A stretch of 64,000 nt of DNA from contig NC_009418.2 in assembly GCF_000002875.2 (NCBI RefSeq), positions 1,038,130-1,102,129 on the forward strand. The letters run 5' to 3'. Origin of the DNA: Leishmania infantum JPCM5. Taxonomy: Eukaryota > Euglenozoa > Kinetoplastea > Trypanosomatida > Trypanosomatidae. Under the pieces are notes generated by a model. It was not told the origin of the DNA. It worked only from the letters and a program-made list of their open reading frames with translations, and did no database searches. The translations under genes and the position numbers were made by a program. The stretch's first letter is position 1; each line of letters opens with the position of its first letter. Positions 1 to 13,253 of the stretch are shown one piece after another.

Positions 1-2600
1 GTTTACGTTCAGTACCCAAACTCGCACTATCATTTTTCACTCACTTCCCCGGCTTGCCCTTTACGCCTTGTTTCTCACTGTGTTCGTCGGCGTTCTTGGT
101 GCCTCCCTCTGTTTTTTCTTCGGTTTTTCGGTTCGGGTTCTTTCTGCCTACCGTGCCCACTGCTGGTGCTGCCTCTTTTTCTTTCTCCTTCGCTCCTCCA
201 TATCCATTCACGCTTTCGTTTCTCTTCACTGATGCAAGCACACAACGTGTGCTTTTCATCGCTAAGACGAGTGCAAGGGATAACCGTGACGGCTGGACAT
301 GGGCGGGAGGAAAGGGCGAGCATGACGCAGACACCAAGAGAACGAAAGAGGAAAGGAAAACAACGACAAAAGCAGAGGGCATTGCTAGGGTTCTCGAACA
401 CTATAGCAAACCTGAAAGCACTGTCTCCTCCGCTGCCGCAGCGACAAGAAGACACGCAAAATCTCAAAATATTTTGCGCTTTTTCCCCCGTTTGTTGGAG
501 TTCTTCAAGCGTGATTGACGACGACCAAAAAACAGGAAGGAACGAGGAAAAGACGGAATGTACGAATTTGTTTTTATTTTTGCTGTAGGGAAAAGATCAA
601 ACCATACACGGAAGAAGAAACGGAGATACAAAAAGAGAGAAGCTCCTCCCCTTCCCTCCGCCCTCCCACAAAAAAAAGAAACAGGTAAATGCCATATACC
701 GAAAAAAATGGAGAGGGAAGAAGAATATGATGCACTGAAGAAAACAAAATCACGCCAACCCATCTTCTTCCCCTCCTCCCTGTCCACCAGGAGAAAAAAG
801 CGAAATACGAAAAAAAAAACCGCACACCCACAAGAACACATGCGCAGGCAGATCCTCAAGCTCGACGTTTTCGATCAAGGGAAATGCGTTGTTCATGAGC
901 GGCTTTCGCAGTGACAATGACAGTGAAGAAAGAAGATGAGTCTCAATATGGTCAGAGAACAAGTGAAAGCACAGAAGGACCACTGCACAACTGAAAAAAA
1001 AAAGGAGGAGGATGGGGGGAGGTTTCTCCCCCCTCCCTCCATCCGCACAGAGAGAAGTCCGGTGCCCGGTGAAGCGAAAGCAACAACAAAAAGGGATGTG
1101 ACATGCTCCTTTTTCCTTTTCCCCTTTTCGCGCTTTTACTTTGTGTTTAATTTTTTTTTCATTCTCTTGTGCGTTGCTCTTCTTTTTGGCTGCTGCTACC
1201 AGTGCGATTTTATTTTTTTTCTTTCCACTTTTGTTTCTCTTTCGTTATCTTTCTTTTTTTCGTGTGTTCGGGTGATGCAGCTGTGTTGTCGTCTCTGTTG
1301 GAACTGCTGTTGTGTGCGCGCGTGCTTTTTCTTCGTCCTACTGTCTGAATCCATCCCCCTTCCCCATGCAACGCCCTCTACCCTCCTCGTGCCGTCAATA
1401 TTATGGTTCCTTGTTCGCTCTTGTGTTTTTTTTTTCTCTTCGCTCTCTTTTCTTTTTTTGCTAAATCGCTCACTAAAAAAAATGACGTGAAGCTCTGTGT
1501 GTTCGGTCGCACGGTTTTGTGGCTACTGGGACATCGAAGACATGCACTTCGCCGCCGACGGACTTGTCGCCTGCGGTGTGTTACCGAGAGTGAGGTTATG
1601 AACGAGAGACGCATCGCCCGACGGCGATGGCCCTCTCTAACTTCTCCATCTTTGCTGCTTCCGCACACTGCACATCGTGGCGTTGCTACTGAGGGGGACA
1701 GGCAATTCCTTCTGCGCGCATCTTTCCTTTTCTGCCACGGCAAGCACTTCTGCGCGTTAACTGAACGGGAAATGTGAGGCGTTGGCAACGACAGCGACAC
1801 GCTGTCGAGCGGGCATGTGCCTTCCCTCTATCACCACCACAAGTGCGGGCGGTGCAGAAGAGACCACGCACACACCATCCCTATATTCTCCACTGGTCTC
1901 TCTCCTTGTCTCTCACTTTCTGGTTACTCCAACCGATTTTCACGGCCAATGCCGTATGACGTCTCTTTCTTCTGCACACCGTTATTGCCTCCTTTGTGCC
2001 TCCTTGTAGCGTGCCTCAGAAGAACACGCGGTGCACAGGTACAGAGAGAACCTGTTCGTGTAAGAGGGGCCCTCACAGAGTAATCTCCTACCGGCTGTGG
2101 CTACTTCGTGTTCTAGGAGACTTTCACCCACCCACACGCTCACAAAAGGAAGGACTTCACGAACATCGTTGGCGCTGCGGCCTCCACCGCCTAGTGTAGC
2201 CTATATCGCCTTCTCTTCACATGCTCTCCTCTTTTCGCATACAGGCATACATCTCTAGGTACGCATATTATACGTCATCGTGGCTGGCCTCTAGCACGTG
2301 CCCCACTTTATGTGCGATACATATGTATGTATACGTGTGTATTTAGATGTGTGTGCATTGGGGATTTTCGGTGTGCCTGTCTTCATCTCCTCTTGCTGAA
2401 GCTGCATTTTATTTGTCCCACACCCTTTCCGCCGGTGCTTCCTTCTCTCTTTGCCCCTCTCCTCATCTTGTCGCCATCAAGACGAGAACAGGCAGGTAAA
2501 AGTAGGGTGTCGCATCTCCTTGTTGTGTCGTTTCTCTTCCTGTTGCCGGTGGTGTGTGCATCGAGCTCGCTCTCGACGCTGTGACACCCCGCGGGGCGTC
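1..2600. other. Intergenic / UTR region, no gene seen
   Basis: No reading frame here has coding-like composition. Positions 300-1080 are purine-rich on the plus strand and 1090-1500 strongly T-rich, so translations in this stretch are low-complexity Lys/Glu or Phe/Leu/Ser. It probably holds the 3' UTR of a gene to the left and the 5' UTR of the AP-3 mu gene. A C/T-rich tract at about 2400-2479 ending in AG at 2480-2481 is a candidate spliced-leader acceptor for that gene. A small AT-rich tract lies near 2318-2340. Confidence 0.7.
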
Positions 2601-4007
2601 ATGTTGTCATGCATTTTTTTGCTGAATGAGCATGGCGAGGTGATGGTGGAGCTGCAATTTAGTGAGCGAATCCCGCGCTCAACGTTGGAGGGATTCTGGT
2701 CCACCTATATGGCGCCGTCGAAGGGAGGCCGCGAGGCGCCCGCGGCCATCGTCGCCTACGGCGGCACTGTGTTCTCGCACATCCACCGCAACAACGTGTT
2801 TCTCGTCGGCACACACCCTTCGGACGACACGGCGCTCGTGGTGATTGAGCAGCTCTGTCTCGTGGCCCGCGTTCTCACAACATACCTGAGCGAGGTGACG
2901 GAGAACACCATTCGAGAAAACTTCTCTACCGTCTATCAGCTACTACAGGAGATGTTTGACTACGGTTACCCCCTCACCACTGAGTTCTGCGCACTGGAGG
3001 AGCTGGTGCCGCGGCCGACGCTCGAGAACCGCGTGCGCACTATGCTGGACACGCCGCTTGTGAACAAGGTGATGCCGGTCGGCAGCCGCACTTCCATTGG
3101 GGTTGGCAGTCGGCAGGCATCCAGCTTTTTCGGTGGTGTCCCATGGCGGGACCCGGAGACGCGTCACAGCACAAATGAAATACTCTTTGACGTGGTGGAG
3201 TCGCTGGACTACGTCCTGGACAGCGAGGGCCGCTGCGTCAGGGCTGCTGTGCAGGGGAGCATCGAGGTGAATTGCCGGCTGAGCGGCATGCCTGACGTGG
3301 TGCTGCGTCTGCGCGATGTCGACGCCGTGGTCGACGACGTGGCTTTTCATCGATGCGTCAGTCTGGACCGTTATGAGCACGATCGCACGCTCTGCTTCAT
3401 TCCACCCGACGGCAAGTTCACGCTGATGAAGTATACCTGCAAGTCTTCCCAGCTGATGCCGCTTCCACCGTTCTACGTGACCCCGCAGGTCACTTTCAAC
3501 GCTACGGGTGGTCGCTTCCATTGCATGACGGGCATCCGCGGTGGCGGAGCGGGCTTCTCTTCCGTGGCGGAGAAGGATAAGGATGTGCAGCGGCTCTCGG
3601 TGCGCCTCCTGCTGCCGCCAAACACGTCATCGCTCACAGTGACGAACTGTTCGAGCGGCACGACCGTTTTCGACCGCTCCAAGGCGACGCTCACGTGGAG
3701 CGTGGGCAACTTGACGCATTACGCAACGCCGTCTCTCGGTGGCGAGTTCTTGTTAGAGCCGGAAGGTAGTGACAGCAGTGGCGAGCAAGGGCGTGACAAT
3801 GCGGCGCCATCGAGGTCGGCGAGGGCAACAACCCATGCGGCCGGAGTCGGAAACGCCACCATGGCTGCCGTGTCGTTCCAGCTGCCGAACCGAATCATGA
3901 GTAGCCTTCGCGTGGATTCGGTTCAGGTCTTGAATGAGATCGGCAAGCCGTACAAGGGGCTGAAGTACCTAACGCAGTCTGGCAGCTACTTCATCCGAGG
4001 CGCCTGA
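2601..4007 (+). CDS. AP3M: AP-3 adaptor complex medium (mu) subunit
   Basis: This 468-residue protein is the cargo-binding mu subunit of the AP-3 adaptor, which sorts membrane proteins from endosomes or Golgi to lysosome-related organelles, in Leishmania probably acidocalcisomes and lysosome. Residues 1-140 form the longin-like N-terminal domain and about 165-468 the mu-homology domain. Landmarks are DYGYPLTTE in the linker region, VPWR before the mu-homology domain, FDVVES, LSGMPD and the FIPPDGKF block. The spacing and wording follow AP-3 mu rather than AP-1 or AP-2 mu. A low-complexity Ser/Gly/Ala insert near residues 386-418 is not part of the usual fold. ATG 2601 is chosen because homology begins there with MLSCIFLLNEHG; the open frame extends upstream but that part reads like UTR. 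Family assignment is firm and cellular role is inferred. Confidence 0.9.
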   Translation: MLSCIFLLNEHGEVMVELQFSERIPRSTLEGFWSTYMAPSKGGREAPAAIVAYGGTVFSHIHRNNVFLVGTHPSDDTALVVIEQLCLVARVLTTYLSEVTENTIRENFSTVYQLLQEMFDYGYPLTTEFCALEELVPRPTLENRVRTMLDTPLVNKVMPVGSRTSIGVGSRQASSFFGGVPWRDPETRHSTNEILFDVVESLDYVLDSEGRCVRAAVQGSIEVNCRLSGMPDVVLRLRDVDAVVDDVAFHRCVSLDRYEHDRTLCFIPPDGKFTLMKYTCKSSQLMPLPPFYVTPQVTFNATGGRFHCMTGIRGGGAGFSSVAEKDKDVQRLSVRLLLPPNTSSLTVTNCSSGTTVFDRSKATLTWSVGNLTHYATPSLGGEFLLEPEGSDSSGEQGRDNAAPSRSARATTHAAGVGNATMAAVSFQLPNRIMSSLRVDSVQVLNEIGKPYKGLKYLTQSGSYFIRGA

Positions 4008-5009
4008 TGCACATGCAAGCTCCAATGCATCGCTCCGAGCGTGTGCAGGGCATGCGTGTGCGTCCGCGCATCATCCTCTGCTTGGCGTCGCCTCCTCCTC
4101 TACTAAGTTGCATCAGCTCACTTGCTTCGCTTGCGTGCCCCAGATAAGCCCCCCGCTTCTCACGCTCTCCCCTCACACACAATACACACGTGTACCGGCT
4201 CATGCACAACTACGCCACAAACAACGCAACAGCAAACGAGGACAGCCGTATGAAGAGTGTGGCTGCTGCGACTCAGCTGCATCCTTCACCTTTCCCCTTT
4301 TCATTTTTGCTCTTTCTCGCATGCTGTCGGTTGTCGAGTGCCACGAGGAGGCGTTGCTGGACCTCCAATGATCTCATACAACGTGGAGCTTAGACCCTGC
4401 TAAAAACGGCAGCGGGGGGGGGCTCCACACAAATCTACCATGCCCCGTGGATGCCGTGGTCGAGGGGCGCGCGCACAGGACACAGAAAGCGACTAAAAGC
4501 TGTTCTTAAGCGCTGCTGCGGTCAATGTATCCACACTGCGAGCCTCCGCATGTCTCGTTGAAAGCACGCCAGCTGCGCCTACCGCTCGCCGCTTGCCCAC
4601 TGCCCCGCTCTTCCTCGACAGAAGACCGCATTGCCTACCTACCTCCTACCCCCTCCGCGCATCGTTGCTGCCCCCCCCCCGTCGCTTTTCGTTTCGTTTC
4701 GTCTCCTTGCGGTGGTGCTGCTGCGTCCACACCAGCGATACCACATTGGGTCTGCCTGCCCCGTTTGACGCGCATACACACGAACATATTCCACGCTCAA
4801 CCACGCCCCCCCCCAGCTCTCTTTCACCCGCTAGCGGATTGCTCTCTATCGTTGCTGATCCGCCACCTCTGCCTCTCCCCTTTTTTCGCACCTCCTCGCA
4901 AACTGCCTCTGCTTTTCCGTAACTAAGCCCTGGTGCTGCTACATAGGCGTTTTTCCATACCCCTATCAGCTCGAGAAACGAGAACTGCGAAGCCCAAGAG
5001 AAACAAAAA
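4008..5009. other. Intergenic region between AP-3 mu and ACBP
   Basis: No credible gene is visible. The sequence is C/T-rich towards its right end, with a G run near 4412, a C run near 4671, and pyrimidine stretches leading to the ACBP acceptor. Confidence 0.7.
4862..4927 (+). promoter_or_regulatory. Predicted spliced-leader acceptor for ACBP
   Basis: A long C/T tract is followed by AG at 4926-4927, about 82 bases before the ATG at 5010. This is inferred from the polypyrimidine-AG rule of kinetoplastid trans-splicing. Confidence 0.5.
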
Positions 5010-5279
5010 ATGTCTGCCGAGGAGTTTGAGCGCTACACAAAGTTGGTCTCCGACCTGCGGTCGAACCTGTCGATCCCGCAGAAGATCGAGATGTACGGCC
5101 TGTGGTGTGTGGCGACGCGGGGCAAGTGCACGTTGAAACAGCCGTCCCGCGCCAACGTGGTAAAGTACGGCAAGTGGGCTGCGTGGAAGAAGTACGAGCC
5201 CCTTGGTCAGCAGAAGGCCCGCGAGCTCTTTGTCGAGAAGGCAAAGGCTATCGTAGCCAAGTACCCATCCAGGTTGTGA
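5010..5279 (+). CDS. ACBP: Acyl-CoA-binding protein, variant ligand pocket
   Basis: This 89-residue protein has the size and four-helix layout of acyl-CoA-binding proteins, which carry long-chain acyl-CoA esters in the cytosol. Landmarks are YGLWCVATRGKC (29-40) and KYGKWAAWKKYEPLG (52-66), matching the YxxYKQAT and KAKWDAW blocks of the family. Compared with bovine ACBP, Tyr28 is kept (Y29) and Lys54 is kept (K55). The position of Lys32, which contacts the CoA phosphates, is Cys33; Tyr31 is Trp32 and Tyr73 is Phe74. The usual VGD turn is RGK. Binding strength or specificity may therefore differ, though this is inference. The start has an A-rich context just before the ATG and no upstream homology. 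It could be one member of a small paralogous ACBP family. Confidence 0.85.
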   Translation: MSAEEFERYTKLVSDLRSNLSIPQKIEMYGLWCVATRGKCTLKQPSRANVVKYGKWAAWKKYEPLGQQKARELFVEKAKAIVAKYPSRL

Positions 5280-6808
5280 TGGCATGACCACGGCGGGGAA
5301 ACGCCTGGGCGTGCGACCGAGAATGGCCCTCCCCTCGCCTCTTTCTCGCCTTCCCTCTCTTTGCCTGCAGTCAGTGACATGCTTAACTGCTAAAGTCTAA
5401 CACCCGGACACCTCTATCAAAGCACGAAGACGACTGCTGCTGCGATGGCGAATGGCGGCTCAGCGCTTCCTTGGCGAACACAGACAGCCGCTGGGAGTCC
5501 TGCTGTCTGTCTGAACAGGACGTGTGGGGGTGGCAGCGGCTTTGGTGAGTGCGCGCCATTGCGCAGCTCCCTTTTTCTTTATTTTCTTTTTTGGTTTTAA
5601 GCCTTTGCCGTGTGCCTACCCTCCGACAGTCCTGCTGAGGTTAACCCTTCGATCCCTCCCGAGCGTGCATTCTGTTTTTCGCTTTACGACAATGAGCGTA
5701 TTCTTTGGAGAACTCTCGGGCTCCCTGCTTTCACCATTCCGCTGAGTCTCTGTGTCTCTTTTCAGAGTGCCGCGGGACCGTAGAGCGCAGTCGTTCTTTG
5801 CTTGGTGATTGGGCTTATAGGTTTTGCCAGTGGCCGAGGATGTCCGCATTCGTGGCGCTCGCCATCGCCCTTTCGTTTCCTGTTCGCTCAAAGGCGCAGT
5901 GCCTGCTGCATGTGCAGCGCGGCGTGCGCACACTCATGCACGTGCACAGGTGTGCTCAGCGGGCGGCACCTTCGCGTTGCTGACACCATCTCGATCTGCG
6001 ACGGACTCGCTCCTGGGGAGGGGGTATTAGCGAGGCCCTCGAAGAAGAGCCCCCAATGCTATTGGCGACCATTACCAAAACCCCACTAGGGCCGTTCCCG
6101 CGTTGCTTTCTGCCTCATTTTATTCGCGTGAGCCTCATTTCCGATACTTCTGTGCGTATGCCGAGCGGCTCACGCGCGTGTGTTCTCGTTGAATGCCGTC
6201 GCAGCGATGGTGAAGCCCTACAGCAGCCGTAACACAGGAAGAGGCTGTAGCACGAGGAGGCGGCACACCGGTTCAAATCCGTAGCATGGGCAAGAAAGAG
6301 GGGTTATTCGAAAAGAAAAAAGTCAAGATGCCAAAAAAAAAGTTGATGCGAAGTGTTGTCAGCTGCTACGTCACACAGATCCTTCGCTTGGGAGGGGGCA
6401 CGCCGCTGTGCAGTCATCCGCTGCCACTATTCGTTTATTTTGTTTTATTGCTCGTTTGAATTTCGTTGCTCGCCTGTGTGCTTGTGCAGCTCCTTCTTAA
6501 CATCTTCTTCGTTTTTTTTTTTCACGCCCCGACCCCCATTCCTCTCTTTGTCGCAGAACGCGGCTTACAGGGACAGGTAGAGGAGACGGCAGGGCACATG
6601 CGCACAGAGGAAAAAAGAGAAAACAAAATAGTATACCCCGCTTTAACCACCGCACGGATGCGAACACAAAGACACAGGGCGCGGGGGAGGTGCGTGCGCG
6701 TGTGTGTGTGCGCCAGGAGAGAGGGAGCGGTCAAGGAAAAAGGTGGAGGATATATCGGTTATCTGAGGCGCTTGTCTTGCTCTCTTTAGGGCTGAATTTC
6801 AGAGAAGG
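5280..6808. other. Intergenic region with a tRNA-promoter-like patch
   Basis: No protein gene is supported. Positions 6159-6280 contain A-box-like and B-box-like sequences and a 7-bp stem, listed separately. The rest is mixed UTR-like sequence with T-rich stretches near 5575-5600 and 6430-6530. Confidence 0.6.
6159..6280 (+). other. tRNA-promoter-like patch (A-box-like, stem, B-box-like)
   Basis: GGTTCAAATCC at 6270-6280 fits the Pol III B-box consensus, and ATGCCGAGCGG ending at 6168 is one base off a class II tRNA A box. CTACAGC (6218-6224) and GCTGTAG (6244-6250) form a perfect 7-bp stem. It cannot be folded into a standard tRNA: the T stem pairs only three bases, no acceptor-stem partner is found, and no early T-run terminator follows. 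It may be chance, a tRNA relic or an extragenic Pol III element. Confidence 0.25.
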
Positions 6809-7226
6809 CCACCGCGGATAGTACCGGCCGCCTCCGTGCGTGATATATCTCAGTGCCCAGCGCCCACTCTGTATGGGGAGGAGCCAAGCACCCTGCAGGC
6901 CCGCCCTCGGGTACGGCCGGCGGGAGGGGGGGAACCCTTGGTGTCGGCAGGACAGGCGTGGGGCTGGCGCTGTGCCGAAGAGACTTGCGGGCATGATGAT
7001 GCCTGTACAAAGTCGCTACGAGCGGTGCCGACGGTTCAGCGAATATACGCATCCACCGACTGTGTTTTTTTGTTTTCGCGTGAGCTGCGATGTGGTGAGT
7101 GTGGGCCCGGCTCCGTGGCGAAGCTTCGATGCAGGCCTGCATTGTGCGAGAGACGCATTTCACCCTAGCAGGCCTGCGAGGCGTTTGATCTGCCGGGTTT
7201 GCAGGACTCCGGCGCAGCAAGAAAAA
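6809..7226 (+). repeat. SIDER-like retroposon copy 1
   Basis: Positions 6809-7071 match 32270-32532 base for base by eye, and similarity continues to 7097 apart from a T-run length change and a small substitution. The element is GC-rich, unlike its flanks. Its first ~85 bases contain a short hairpin (CCCA and TGGG arms) followed by GGAGCCAAGC. This resembles the P4 and J4/2 part of the 77-79 bp signature that opens trypanosomatid retroposons. The right end is uncertain; an A-rich stretch at about 7219-7226 could be the tail, but GC-rich non-UTR-like sequence continues to about 7720. Classification as SIDER is from pattern and genome context, not alignment. Confidence 0.6.
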
Positions 7227-10229
<3,003 letters not shown>

Positions 10230-11189
10230 ATCGCTTGCGTGTACGTGTAGTAGTGCTCAACTAGAACAAGGCGGCGACCGTAAAGGGGCTGCGGTGGAGT
10301 TAGAGGGCCTGATCGAGATGACACCGACGACACGCTTTTCGTTTCCGCGGCGCTGCTTGCTCTCCGCTCCGCTTGGAACGTCTCAAGTGTCCACATGGCA
10401 CGCGCGAGGGTTGCCCTCTCTCCCAACCTCTACCTAGTGCATGAAAACCATGTGACGGTGCACATATATATCTTGTTTGACTTGTCCTGCGTGTCTGTAA
10501 CGACGCCACATAACACAGCGCACGGCCCAAGCGCGGCAGATGACTGGTAAGAGAGAGGGACGGCTATGATGGGCCTGAATGCTTGTGGCTTCTTGGGTGT
10601 GTGTGCCAGGAAAACGGAGAGTTGAGAGAAGCGAAGTGGGAGAAGAAGGGGGGCAGGTGCTGTCCTCAAGGAAGGGGATGCGCTAGCGCGCTCGTCGTCT
10701 TTGTGTCGCGACTCCGGTTCTCTCTTTTCTTGTCCCCACCCTCTGCATATCCTCTTCTTGTGAAGGGGATCATTCACGAAGGAGCATGTTTCGGTACCGT
10801 ATGTCTTGTGTCCTACGCGCGCGCACTCCTCAGCCACTTGGGCTTACTCTCACTTCGGGGGAGGGGGAAGGGCATCGGCCTGCATGGATGTGCTTCTTGT
10901 CTATGCCGCTTCTTTTGCTCTCTTCAAGGGTGTACGTTTGGCCGTGGTCTCACTTGCTCTTTCCCTTCTTTCCTCTTCGAGTTCCTGCGACGCCGCGCAT
11001 TATTAATACATGCACATATATGCATATATGAGTGCGTGCGCGTGAGCGTCGATGGCATATGTTGTACAGGCAGCTGCAGGCGCACCGTCACGCCGACACG
11101 TGTCTGACAGCTGACGAAAGCTCTTCGGGGCGTGCTAGCTCATCGCATCGGTATTTCCATTGACGTTCTGCTCTGGTGGCCGCTACGAG
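10230..11189. other. Intergenic region between RUVBL2 and SUV3
   Basis: No gene is supported; frames here lack coding composition. A C/T tract around 10955-10979 followed by AG at 10980-10981 is a possible acceptor for SUV3. A palindromic AT tract (core ATATGCATAT) lies at 11015-11030. Confidence 0.6.
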
Positions 11190-13253
11190 ATGGCCTGGCG
11201 ACGACGAGTTGCCGCCGTTGGCGCCTCGTGGCCACTTGCGTCGCCTGCGAGTCTTCGCTTTGCTGGCGCGGCTCCGCCATCGCCTTTGACGTCTGCGCGG
11301 CAGCATCAACTGCACAACGTTTGCGATGCCATCTACCGCAGCGGCACGGCGAGAGAGGCTCTTCGCCAGGCGATACATGAGCCATCGCACGAGAGTGCCC
11401 TCCGCTTGCTTGAAGAGTTCGAGAAGGATCCCGGCGTCTGGCGCGACGAGGCGTGGACCACCGCTTTCCTTACCGCCTCCTCGCACCTGTCAAGCCAGAT
11501 GAACCTCTTGCTTGCCCGCTTCACGCATTGGCACACAGTGCGCAAGGCCCCGACCAAGGTTGCAATGCACAAGCCATGGGACTGGTATCCGCACGCGCGT
11601 CTCATGCGCCGCCGCTTTATTTTCCACTACGGCCCCACAAACAGCGGCAAGACGCACGCCGCTTTAGAGGCACTGATGCGAGCACGCAGCGGCGTCTACT
11701 GCGCCCCTCTCAAGGCGCTGGCGTCACAGGTATGGCACCGCGTGAAGGAACGCGTGCCGTGCGACCTGCTCATCGGCGACGAGCGCGTGTTTGGCGGCGC
11801 TGCGGAGCACGTCTCATGCACGGTGGAGATGACTCCTGTGGACTTGCCGGTGGACGTCGGGGTCGTGGACGAGATTCAGATGATGACGGATCGCGACCGC
11901 GGGTGGGCCTGGACACGCGCGCTCCTTGGCCTGCCCGCACGCGAGATTCACCTCTGCGGTGAGGCTCGGGCATTGCCGCTCATCCAGAATCTACTCTACG
12001 CCACTCACGAGCGGAAGAACTTGTCAACAGTGGAGCACAAACGTCTCGTGCCGCTGACGGTGTCCCCGAGCCTTCGCTCTAGGCTTCGGCCGGAAACAGT
12101 GGAGAACGGCGACTGCTTTGTCTGCTTCTCCAAGAAGCAAGTACTGGACCTGCGGGACAACCTAAACCGTCTTTCTGGCGTGACGAGCTCCGCCATCTAC
12201 GGCGCCATGCCATTCCAGGTGCGAGAGGCGGAGGCTGCACGCTTCAATCGTGGTGTTACCGAGTACATCAACGCCTCCGCCTCCTGCAGCGCCAACGCGA
12301 AAAACAACGCAGCTGGCTGCAGTACCACGTCGTCGCCAGGCACCCGGCCTCGTGAGTCATCGCCGGAAACGGCGACGCCCACAAAGCACGTTCTCGTCTC
12401 CACCGACGCCATTGCCTACGGCCTCAACATGAACATCGAGCGCATGGTTTTTACGACACTGCGCAAGTTCGATGGCAAGGCCATGGCCGAGCTGCCTGCC
12501 GCGACTGTCCAGCAAATCGCAGGGCGCTCCGGCCGCTTCGGCCTCACTCGGCAGCACGCTGTGGGTCGCTGCACCGTGCTGCACGAGTGCGACATGGCAG
12601 CGTTTCGCGCCGCCATGTCTGCGCAGCTGGAGCCGCTTGCAAAAGCGGGGTTGCTGCCCACAGGCGACATTCTTCAGCTGTTTGCTGAGCTGGAGTCTGC
12701 CAAGTCGCGCAAGGCGGGTAAGCCAACTTTGGATCTGAGTGGCGGGTCATTTTTTGAGCTCATGTCGACGTTTGCCGCCTCGTGCGTGGAGTCGCACAAC
12801 TTTTTCCCCTGTGACATTCATCGCTCTCTGCTGCGAGTGGCTGAGCTCCTTGAACCGGTGTGCAACCTTTCGTTGACGGATCGCATTGTGTTTTGTTATC
12901 TGCCGCTGAGCGACACGAGCGCTGCGTCGCTGCAGCTGATTGTGGCCTACGCCACCGATCACGCCGCAGGGAAGCCTGTGCCCTTGCGGTTCGACGTTTG
13001 GTGCACGGAGCTGATGCAGCGGGCGGAGCGAGAGGAAACGTGCGGTGTGGGAGCCTCATCTCCGGGCCAGAGGCAGCAGCAGCAGCTCTCCGTGAGAGAC
13101 CTGGCCACCGAGCTCGAGCGGTGCTTTCGGCAGGCAGAGATGTACTGCTGGCTGTCCTGGCGTTTCAGCAAGACGTTTGTGGAGCGCGAGAGAGGCCTCG
13201 AGTTGAAGGCCTCCATCACCGCTGCCTTGACACGGCTGAACGGATCTGCTTGA
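11190..13253 (+). CDS. SUV3: Mitochondrial ATP-dependent RNA helicase SUV3
   Basis: This 687-residue DExH helicase belongs to the SUV3 family, which unwinds RNA for mitochondrial RNA decay; in trypanosomatids it is tied to kinetoplast RNA turnover. The first ~45 residues (MAWRRRVAAVGASWPLASP and on) are Arg/Ala-rich and fit a mitochondrial presequence. Motif I is GPTNSGKT (148-155), motif II is DEIQ (227-230), motif V lies around STDAIAYGLNMNI, and motif VI is QIAGRSGR (442-449). A Ser/Thr/Asn-rich low-complexity insert of about 40 residues sits between the helicase lobes' IV and V motifs. A Gln run occurs near residues 630-636. The start is the first true ATG of the frame. The SUV3 C-terminal domain follows motif VI. 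Family assignment is firm and targeting is inferred. Confidence 0.93.
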   Translation: MAWRRRVAAVGASWPLASPASLRFAGAAPPSPLTSARQHQLHNVCDAIYRSGTAREALRQAIHEPSHESALRLLEEFEKDPGVWRDEAWTTAFLTASSHLSSQMNLLLARFTHWHTVRKAPTKVAMHKPWDWYPHARLMRRRFIFHYGPTNSGKTHAALEALMRARSGVYCAPLKALASQVWHRVKERVPCDLLIGDERVFGGAAEHVSCTVEMTPVDLPVDVGVVDEIQMMTDRDRGWAWTRALLGLPAREIHLCGEARALPLIQNLLYATHERKNLSTVEHKRLVPLTVSPSLRSRLRPETVENGDCFVCFSKKQVLDLRDNLNRLSGVTSSAIYGAMPFQVREAEAARFNRGVTEYINASASCSANAKNNAAGCSTTSSPGTRPRESSPETATPTKHVLVSTDAIAYGLNMNIERMVFTTLRKFDGKAMAELPAATVQQIAGRSGRFGLTRQHAVGRCTVLHECDMAAFRAAMSAQLEPLAKAGLLPTGDILQLFAELESAKSRKAGKPTLDLSGGSFFELMSTFAASCVESHNFFPCDIHRSLLRVAELLEPVCNLSLTDRIVFCYLPLSDTSAASLQLIVAYATDHAAGKPVPLRFDVWCTELMQRAEREETCGVGASSPGQRQQQQLSVRDLATELERCFRQAEMYCWLSWRFSKTFVERERGLELKASITAALTRLNGSA

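Noticed and set aside
936..1490. 184-codon frame with hydrophobic stretches
   Set aside because: Hydrophobicity comes from T-rich tracts; no coding bias.
6150..6295. A canonical tRNA gene
   Set aside because: Boxes are too far apart without an intron, the T stem pairs poorly, no acceptor stem forms and no T-run terminator follows closely.
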